Assembly: GCF_032854445.1 (NCBI RefSeq)
Contig: NC_088296.1
Span: forward strand, 25,903,263 to 25,967,262
From: Liolophura sinensis
Lineage: Eukaryota; Mollusca; Polyplacophora; Chitonida; Chitonidae
Direction of reading: 5' to 3'
Length of the DNA stretch: 64,000 nt
The notes beneath the pieces were generated by a model. It did no database searches, was not told the DNA's origin, and saw only the letters and a list, made by a program, of their open reading frames with translations. A program made the position numbers and the translations under genes. Position 1 is the stretch's first letter. Each line of letters opens with the position of its first letter. Of this stretch, positions 56,913 through 64,000 are shown piece by piece.

Positions 56913-57212
56913 ATGGGTGTGTTGGCTTTTTTTGTCTGGATGCAAGATGTTGTTTACTGCCTCAGAAAACGAGTTGATATGGGAGCCGATAGTTTAGCGC
57001 GGAAATTCTATACCGAGCAAACTGCTGTTCCTCGTTTAAAAAACGAGAAAGAGAGAGCGCGCGGCGCGCACTTCGAGTTGGAATCTTGTGTAGTCTGTTG
57101 TCAGAAACCGCTCGAAGCCGTTTTACAGCCATGCAGCCACAAACTCTGAGATGCTTGCCCGTCTCGCATCCAAGACACGCCCTGGGCCGTACATGGGAAA
57201 GAGATGAGGTGA
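56913..57212 (+). pseudogene. RING-finger-like remnant
   Basis: From ATG 56913 (or 56979) the frame reaches ESCVVCCQKPLEAVLQPCSH, which is the first half of a C3HC4 RING as in IAP-type C-terminal RINGs. A TGA at 57147 sits where the next zinc-binding Cys should be, then DAC follows. The final CPxC pair is replaced by TPWAV, and a second TGA ends it at 57210. At least three zinc ligands are gone, so it cannot fold as an active RING. In intact relatives this domain recruits an E2 enzyme for ubiquitin transfer. Confidence 0.5.
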
Positions 57213-57215
57213 AAC

Positions 57216-57848
57216 ATGTTAGACCAGCCTGAAACCGCTCCCCGGCGTTGCGCCGGACGACGTCCTTCCTTTGGGCCAGTCAATCCTGGGAGAGAGGCGA
57301 CGCCCGAATTCACGCAAGAAGCCACGGCTATAGCCCCGTCGGAGAGTGCGGCGGAGAACCGCGTCCGCCAAACGTCTGACCGGCCCACCAACCGGTTCAA
57401 TCAATTCCACATCGACCCTGCGGGCGAGCCTTCGACCACATTCAGCGTGTTCCTCGACGCTCTCGACCGTTTACTTCGACGGCGTGGACCAGACGGTAGG
57501 CTACCACATCCGACGTTTCGCCAAGTCGCCTCTTTACAGATACGACCGGGAGAGGAGCGCGCAGAGACTGCAGAGACACGTAGGCTAGAATGTTGGAACT
57601 TTTTGCCAGACGCTCCCTTCCCGGAGGAGGCGTGCCTGGCTTGCGGAAGGTTTGAAGCCGTGGGAAAAAACGGGAGCGGGGCACCCCACTTTTCTCCCCG
57701 TCTGTCCCTGTTGTCTGAGACGCGTCAGCAACTCAAAACTCGGGTATTCAGACATTACTGGAAAGCCGCGAAAGACGCTACCCGGGCGACATGCAAACAA
57801 AACTTTTTTACTACCACAAAAACTTTCAATGTGAGTGTGTATGAGTAA
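57216..57848 (+). pseudogene. Unrecognised frame continuing from the RING-like remnant
   Basis: 210 codons in the same frame as the RING-like remnant, starting 3 bases after its second TGA, so 56913-57848 may have been one gene. The middle may have shifted: from about 57460 to 57588 another frame (VYFDGVDQTVGYHIRRFAKS) looks more like protein than the annotated one. The end (FLPDAPFPEEACLACGRFEA, FRHYWKAAKDATRATCKQNF) again looks natural. No family recognised. High GC. Confidence 0.35.
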
Positions 57849-57948
57849 TTACGTATTAAAGAAATGTCGTTTCGCACGTTTAAAACCCTTTTGACGTATA
57901 TGCGTGCAATACATTTTATCGTCTTGAAGAACTGTGTTTTCGCATGTA

Positions 57949-59578
57949 CACTGTTGACCACAAAGTTGGAATAAAATATTTTAGCCACAATCCCAGAAGT
58001 TTAATATTATTTTTCGCCTCAAAAATAATATAAGCCGACACGAATTGATACATATTCTCTCTCTACTACGTGTACAAAAATCTTTTATTCTATGCTAATA
58101 TGAGACTTACATAAGAGGCTCTGATGGTAGTGATAAAAAGCCCTGTGCCTGGTGCTTCTGCAGTGATCTTCATTCAGAGAGAGGTCAAATTACCTCGCGC
58201 ATAACGGAGTTCTCGGTTTCGCATGGAACAAAAAGTAGTGTAGCGGGGATTCCGGCTATGTCAATAGGCCGGAGAGTGATTGCCTTCCATCAAGAAGGCT
58301 ACAAACAGTCAGATGTTGCCGATTTTGTAGGCATATCGCAAAGTACAGTCAGCAAAATCATCAGACGTCATCGAGACGTGGGTCATTTGCGGCCACGTCA
58401 AACTCCAGGACGACCACGACTGAGTACGAGACGGGATGACCGCCGACTGCTCAATCTCTCTTGCACAAACCGGAAAATGTCTGCGAACCATGTTCGCCGT
58501 TTGTGGCGGAGGCATTACGGAATCAATGTTTCCCGAACAACGGTGAATCGCAGATTACTTCAACATGGTTATCGAGCAAGACGTATGACCAAATGTCCCC
58601 GCCTAACCGCCCAACATAGAGTCCAAAGGCTTCGCTGGGCTAGGGAGCACAGACAATTGCAGTTAGGGCATTGGCGACATGTGCTCTTCACGGATGAGAG
58701 TCGCTTCTTCCTGAAACCTGTGGATGGAAGGCAAAGGGTTCGTCGTTTGCGAGGAGAGAGCCTTCGAGATAACTGTGTGCAGGAAAACAATCAAGGGGGT
58801 GCCGGTTCAGTAATGGTTTGGGCCGGTATTCACTATGGTGGAAAAACGCCGTTGGTGGTGCCCTACCAAAACGTCAGCGCCGTCGTGTACATTGATATCC
58901 TTGAAAACCATTGCCTTCCATACGCACGAAGGGTTTATGGAGACAATTTTCGTTTGCAAGACGACAACGCTACACCACACAGGGCCGCTGCAACACGAGA
59001 ATTTCTTCGGGCACAAGGGGTTGCAACAGTTACCTTGGCCATCGTGTTCCCCTGATATGAACCCAATAGAACATGCCTGGGACAAGTTAGGGCGAGCCAT
59101 CAACGCACGTGACAATATTGCTGAAAATCTGCAAGAACTGGCACAGGCTCTGATCAATGAGTGGAACGTTCTGCCCATTGAATTCATTAACAATCTGGTC
59201 GACAGCATGCAACGACGTCTTGACGCATTGATTCGTGTCAGGGGTGGTCATACGAGATATTAATGACGGCTTCTCTTACACACTGTATTGTCTGTAACTT
59301 ATAATACGAAGGGAACAAATACATTTATGTTTGTGATATGGAGATATTGCAGTAAAGCCTTCAATCCTTTCGTCTTGAAATGCCAGTTTTTGTTTTTACG
59401 CCGTTCTACGGCCTATAATCGATTAAAGATTACAATAGGCTGATATGTGTAGAAAAGACCAACATTTGGTGTTATGCTGATATCTACGCCATAATCAAGC
59501 ATCCAATACCGCGTACAATTAGAATAACTCCGAATTCATTCGTCGAATTAATTTATTCCAACTTTATGGTCAACAGTG
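57949..59578 (+). mobile_element. Tc1-type transposon, family 2
   Basis: 1630 bp between TA dinucleotides (57947-57948 and 59579-59580). The 27-bp inverted termini begin CACTGTTGACCA and match at 26 of 27 positions. Confidence 0.95.
58258..59263 (+). pseudogene. Tc1 transposase, family 2, one frameshift
   Basis: ATG 58258. N-terminal paired-type HTH (GYKQSDVADFVGISQSTVSK), GRPR-type linker, second HTH, then the catalytic VLFTDESRF and LQDDNATPH. A single-base shift at about 59010-59035 moves the frame to LPWPSCSPDMNPIEHAWD and the end at 59263 (GGHTRY). Counting across the shift gives 34 residues between the second Asp and the Glu. Everything else is intact, so the copy is a recent casualty. 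Confidence 0.93.
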
Positions 59579-59614
59579 TATATAATATACATGTATTTAT
59601 ATAATATATATATA

Positions 59615-61144
59615 CTCTCCCAAAAAAGAAACGCAACATCCTCCCCAAAAGATCAATCATAAATTCTTCAAACAATTGGCGTGATTGAGACATGACAACA
59701 TGATCATATTATAATGTAAATGTACGATAATTGAATTTAAACACCAGATAGTGTCAGTTGGTCACACGTGACTTAAGGGTCGGCCTTTGTGTAACGCTGC
59801 GCGAGGGATTCGTAGAGAAAAAACTTAGGACAGTCGCACCTGCGAATCATGCCGTATTTTTAAGCGGATTAAATGGGTATGAAAGACACATAACCGTTCC
59901 GTTGAATTCAGTCACTAAGTTGCTTCTCCAACCTGCCAAGATATGCCAAGACTAGACACCGCTACCCGGAACATCGTCATTGGTCGACTCCTCGCCGGCG
60001 AATCACAGAATGCAGTCGCTAGACTTTATCATGTTCACCGGAGCATGATTTCCCATGTCTGGCAACGGTACCAGCAATCCGGTTCAACAGGTCACCGTCA
60101 ACGTTATCGCCGACCTAGGGTCACAACAGCAGCCCACGACCGTTACATCCGGTTACTTCATCTCAGAAACCGAACCGTAACAGCAACAGAAACAGCATCA
60201 AATGTCCCAGGTCTCCGACGAATATCGGCACAGACAGTCAGGAACCATCTCCGTGAAAACGGCTTACGTCCCAGACGTCCTTACTTTGGCGTAGTACTGA
60301 GACAACAGCATCGACGCGCAAGGGTACGATGGTGCAACAGATTAAGGGACTGGAATCTGCGAAATTGGAGGCGAGTCTGGTTCAGCGATGAATCCAGATT
60401 CATGCTGGAGAACAGAATTGGCCGTACACGCGTCTACAGACGCCGAAATGAGAGGTTCGCAAAGAACTGCGTCCTTGAAGTCGACAATTTCGGTGGAGGA
60501 AGTGTGATGATGTGGGGTGCCATATCATACGCCCGAAAATCTCAACTGGTGCACATCCCAGGCAACCTTAACGCTGCTCGATACAGAGATGAGGTTTTGA
60601 CGCCACACATGCTGCCCATAATGGACCTTCGTAGGGAAGTTTTTCAGCACGACAACGCTCGGCCGCATACAGCTCGTGCTACGGTTGACTTTCTGGAGAA
60701 CCAGAACGTAACACTGCTGCCCTGGCCGTCCAAATCACCAAATTTGAACCCAATAGAAAATTTGTGGGATGACTTGGGAAAACGCTTGCGCAGTCGTCAT
60801 CCAGCGCCCCAAACTCAGCAAGAAGTGCTGCAGGCTCTTGACCCAGAATGGAGAAGAATTCCGCAAAACCGTATTCGCCGATTGATCATGTCTATGCCGA
60901 GACGGATTCGCGCTGTGTTACGGGTTAATGGTGGGCATAGCAGATATTGACTTTGCAGTGACGTCATCTGAGTGCTATGGACTTTAATGTGATAAATTTT
61001 GACATTGTAATTAACTTAAAAGTCTGAACAACCAGTGTGGAAAATTTCAGTGTGATGTGATGCTTATTTTTGTATTTAAGATGATGTTGAAAAATTCATA
61101 TTTGGATAAAACGAATCGGATGTTTCGTTTCTTTTTTGGGAGAG
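59615..61144 (+). mobile_element. Tc1-type transposon, family 3, with open transposase
   Basis: 1530 bp with inverted termini CTCTCCCAAAAAAGAAACG (left 59615; right end 61144). TA precedes it at 59613-59614. On the right the dinucleotide is CA, so one TSD base has changed. It starts only 36 bp after the family 2 element ends. Confidence 0.93.
59943..60950 (+). CDS. Tc1 transposase, family 3, complete DD34E
   Basis: 335 uninterrupted codons from ATG (MPRLDTATRN) to the stop after GGHSRY, the normal length for Tc1. Residues about 10-50 form the first HTH (AGESQNAVARLYHVHRSMIS), with a RRPRVTT linker near 56-62 and a second HTH to about 110. Catalytic D149 (WFSDESRF), D237 (QHDNARPH) and E272 (NPIENLWD) are all present, with 34 residues between the last two. 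It would act in the nucleus on its own inverted termini, which are both present. Of all transposases in the window it is the only one with no visible defect. Confidence 0.95.
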   Translation: MPRLDTATRNIVIGRLLAGESQNAVARLYHVHRSMISHVWQRYQQSGSTGHRQRYRRPRVTTAAHDRYIRLLHLRNRTVTATETASNVPGLRRISAQTVRNHLRENGLRPRRPYFGVVLRQQHRRARVRWCNRLRDWNLRNWRRVWFSDESRFMLENRIGRTRVYRRRNERFAKNCVLEVDNFGGGSVMMWGAISYARKSQLVHIPGNLNAARYRDEVLTPHMLPIMDLRREVFQHDNARPHTARATVDFLENQNVTLLPWPSKSPNLNPIENLWDDLGKRLRSRHPAPQTQQEVLQALDPEWRRIPQNRIRRLIMSMPRRIRAVLRVNGGHSRY

Positions 61145-61150
61145 CATGCG

Positions 61151-61190
61151 AGCATACATACATACACACATACATACATACATACATATA
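61151..61190. repeat. (CATA)n microsatellite, left of Tc1 copy B
   Basis: Short CATACATA tract directly abutting the Tc1 terminus, matched by a longer one at 62604-62744. Confidence 0.9.
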
Positions 61191-62600
61191 CTACCAGGCA
61201 AAAGAAAGGTTTCACCCACTTCTTGAGCCCATAAAACAAAAACAAAGGCAGATATAAGAATTAAGAAGATTGGTTTATGAACAAGAATCATTGTGAAATA
61301 TTCTCTCAAAAAGGCTTTAAAATATTGGCATTCAATTGGCCACAAAACACAATGAAAGAGAAAAGGGGTCAGAAGAAAAAATTACACAAATGTAAAGTTA
61401 ACTGGCAAGTGCATGTAAAGTCACAGTATCCACAGAAATGAAGGACTACAGTCATCAGTAGCGAGTGTGGCCATCCTAGGCATCAATGCAAGCAAGGACA
61501 CGCCTCCGCATTGACGTCGTCAGTCGCCGGATGACGTCAACAGGGATAACGTTCCATAGGTTTAACAGAGCTTGCTCAAGTTCCTGTTGGTTAGTTGGAG
61601 GAGGCACCAGCTGTCTGAAACGGCGGTCAAGGTGGTCCAAGAGATGCTCAATGGGGTTCATGTCTGTTGAGTTGGCTGGCCAGGGCAACACGATGACGTT
61701 TGCGGTCTCGAGGTAGTCTGTAACAACGCGGGCAGTGTGAGGTCTTGCGTTGTCGTGTTGCAAGATCGATCCTCTTGGCTGTCGTTGGAGGAAAGGAACG
61801 ACTCAGTACCTCATCAACGTATCGCTGGCCAGTCAGATTACCTTGAACAATAACCAGCTGCGTCTTCATTTGGTCACAAATCCCTCCCCAAACCATGACG
61901 CCTCCGCCTCCAAACGGATAAACCTCTCTTACGCAGTTTGGCGCGAGACGCTCGCCTCTTCGTCGGAAAATTCGAACTCTGCCATCGTTCCTGAATAGAC
62001 AGAACCTGCTCTCGTCTGTAAACAGCACTCTCGCCCAGTCACGTCGCTGCCACCGACGTACAATACGTGCCCATCGCAATCTGCGTTGACGGTGTAAAAG
62101 GGTCAAGGCCATCCCACGGAAGGGGCGGTAAAGTCGTAAACCAGCTGAACGAAGACGACGCAGTGTTGTTCTGGGGCTGATGACATGGCCTAGTGCCGTC
62201 GCCGCTGTTGACGTCGCCGTGACGAATCGGTTTCGGAGGTGGATCTGCCGGATGTAGCGATCTTCAGCCGCAGTTGTTACCCTCGGTCTTCCCGATCTTG
62301 GTCTGTCTTGGGTCTGGCCTGTCTGCTGATAGCGTATAAACAACCTCCTGATGGTGGTTGGGCTGCAGTTGAACGTTCTTGCAATGTGACGTTGTGAGAC
62401 TCCCATGGTGGACACACCGATGGCCTGGTCTCGTTGCGCTTGCGTTGTCTTGGCATACTGTTTGTGTTTTTTCGGTCACTGAATGTCTGCTCTTTCGAGC
62501 AAGAGTATTTATGCAAGTCCTGCTTAGACTCAAACCCGGAACCGCGCTTTTACTGTTTTTATGACAAAAAATACGGTGAAACCTTTCTTTTGCCTGGTAG

Positions 62601-62602
<2 letters not shown>
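61191..62602 (-). mobile_element. Tc1-type transposon, family 1 (copy B), inside a microsatellite
   Basis: Same family as 51130-52680, with termini CTACCAGGCAAAAGAAAG. The left end lacks the first two bases (AA). Relative to copy A it has lost 8 bp near 61803 and about 130 bp near 62516. It is embedded in (TACA)n on both sides. Confidence 0.93.
61476..62415 (-). pseudogene. Tc1 transposase, family 1 (copy B), frameshifted
   Basis: The frame 62415-61648 is open through the HTH (GVSQRHIARTFNCSPTTIRRL), the linker and VLFTDESRF, with the Arg codon that is TGA in copy A. An 8-bp deletion near 61803 then shifts the frame. The rest (QHDNARPH, NPIEHLLD, ending ACIDA) lies in the frame 61763-61476. 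The two copies therefore carry different single lesions. Confidence 0.92.
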
Positions 62603-62603
<1 letters not shown>

Positions 62604-62632
<29 letters not shown>

Positions 62633-62744
62633 CATAATACATATATACATACATACAAAAATACATACATACATACATACATACACACATACATACATAC
62701 ACACATACATACATACATACATACATACATACATACATACATAC
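62604..62744. repeat. (TACA)n microsatellite, right of Tc1 copy B
   Basis: About 140 bp of CATA/CACA repeats. The Tyr/Met/Cys/Val frames across it are artefacts. Confidence 0.98.
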
Positions 62745-64000
62745 TGGATACTGGATACTGAAATTGGATAAAACAGTTTTAAGAAAATATTTGTCGGGGG
62801 AAACTATGTGTCATACCTGTATTTTAATGTTGAGGGGGGTGCAAATCAGCATTCAGATTTGTATATGATTTCTTTAATTTTACACACACACCATTCCAAC
62901 TTGGCATGCTCAATCAGCAATGCATGTAGATTATTCACAAATAAGCAGAAGTTGGATAAAACACTTTAAAAAAAATATTTGGGGGGGAATCTATCTCTCA
63001 AGCCATGTCTTTAATGTTGATGGGTGCAAATGTTCATTTACATCTGGACATAATTCCTTTAATTTCACACACAAACCATTCAAATTTGGCATGCAGAATC
63101 AGCAATGCATGTACATTACTCAAAAATAAACAGCAGTTCGATAAAACGTTTATAAAAAACTTTGTTGGAGGGAAACTATGTGTCATACCTGATTTCTTAC
63201 CATCTCTTAACACAAGAGGGAAGACAACCCTAATGCAGTTATTCCTTTTATCATTTCATGACACCTTTAATTTTACACATAAAACATTCAAAATTCCCAT
63301 GCAGAATCAGCAATACATGTACATTACTCACAAATAATCAGCAGTTTGATAAAAAGTTGATAAAATATTATTTGGTGGAGGAAACTGTGTGTCATACCTC
63401 TATTTCAAGGTTGACATGTGCAAATATGCATACAGATTTGGATATGATTCTTTTAATTTCACACACACAGCATTCAAAATTGGCATGCTCAATCAGCAAT
63501 GCATGTAGATTATTCACAAATAAGCAGAATTTGGATAAAACAATTTTAAGAAAATATTTGGTGGGTGAAACTATGTGTCATACCTGTATTTTAATGTTGA
63601 GTGGGGTGCAAATCTGCATTCAGATTTGTATATGATTCCTTTATTGTACACACACACCATTCAAAATTGGCATGCTCAATCAGCAATGCAGTTACATTAC
63701 TGACAAATAAACAGCAGTTCGATAAAACTTATATAAACACTTTTATGGTATGGTATTTGGTGGGGGTAACTATGTGTCATACCTGTATTTTAATGTTAAC
63801 GGATGCAAATCAGCATTTAGATTTGGATATGATTTCTTTAACTTCACACACACACCATTCAAAATTGGAATGCTGAATCAGTAATGCATGTAGATTATTC
63901 ACAAATAAGCAGAAGCTGGATAAAACACTTGTTAGGAAATATTTGGGGGGAAATCTATCTCTCAACCTAGGCCTTCAATGTTAACGGTTCACAATGTGCG
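62745..64000. repeat. Satellite, about 185-208-bp units, continues past the window
   Basis: The anchor TT(G/C)GATAAAAC recurs at about 62764, 62952, 63137, 63345, 63531, 63718 and 63916 (spacings 188, 185, 208, 186, 187, 198). Each unit also has TATGTGTCATACCTG, CAGATTTGGATATGATT and AATCAGCAATGCATGTA. At least six units are present, diverged by perhaps 15-25%. Confidence 0.95.

Noticed and set aside
57147-57149. Selenocysteine at the TGA replacing a RING cysteine
   Set aside because: Other RING ligands are also lost, a second TGA follows 20 codons on, and no SECIS-like structure was noticed. Plain decay is more likely.
62561-62761. Tyr/His/Thr and Met/Tyr/Val/Cys repeat proteins
   Set aside because: Translations of the (TACA)n microsatellite.

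Overview
This window reads as repeat-rich animal nuclear DNA, most likely from a mollusc. Coding pieces carry GT-AG introns. The DNA is crowded with tRNA-derived SINEs whose tail ends in a GTACGGCGTAAAACACC-type block plus (AAATA)n, and it holds Tc1, Harbinger, Penelope-like, jockey-like and Ty3/gypsy sequences. The mollusc assignment is inference from repeat types remembered from mollusc genomes; nothing here is a diagnostic marker gene. No bacterial operon, rRNA gene, true tRNA gene or CRISPR array is present.

Layout. 1-9582 and 11390-20970 are two nearly identical copies (offset 11388-11389; I found only five differences) of a segment holding a Penelope-like fragment, SINEs, short tandem repeats, a possible host exon and a minus-strand LTR retrotransposon. 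The data fit an 11,388-bp direct tandem duplication with its junction at 9582/9583, or a false duplication in the assembly. In copy 2 the retrotransposon is complete at its ends (16683-22322, 5-bp TSD, PBS, PPT). It has Ty3/gypsy-type proteins in the unusual order gag-PR-INT-(RT)-RNase H, known from Gmr1-like elements, and it has lost most of RT and the part of INT expected to carry the catalytic Glu.

22640-35010 is a second, much older tandem duplication (about 6-7 kb units, roughly 75-80% identical), with SINEs and an 83-bp-arm foldback element inserted after the duplication. No gene could be recognised in it.

35.3-43.7 kb and 52.8-57.9 kb hold intronless, mostly broken coding remnants unlike the surrounding repeats: a tyrosine-recombinase-like protein, dihydrofolate reductase, an HNH-like protein, an unknown basic/acidic protein, an apparently intact unknown 224-residue ORF with a TATA box and three upstream direct repeats, a RING-like remnant, and a tandem array of about 300-bp units. 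A decayed viral or virus-like integration is the hypothesis I would test first. Processed host retrocopies are the alternative.

43.9-51 kb holds a jockey-like RNase H fragment and a two-gene PIF/Harbinger transposon (transposase plus Myb/SANT-like protein, both with introns). 51.1-62.6 kb contains four Tc1-type transposons of three families, one of them with a fully open DD34E transposase. The right end (62.7-64.0 kb) is a (TACA)n microsatellite followed by a roughly 190-bp satellite that runs out of the window.
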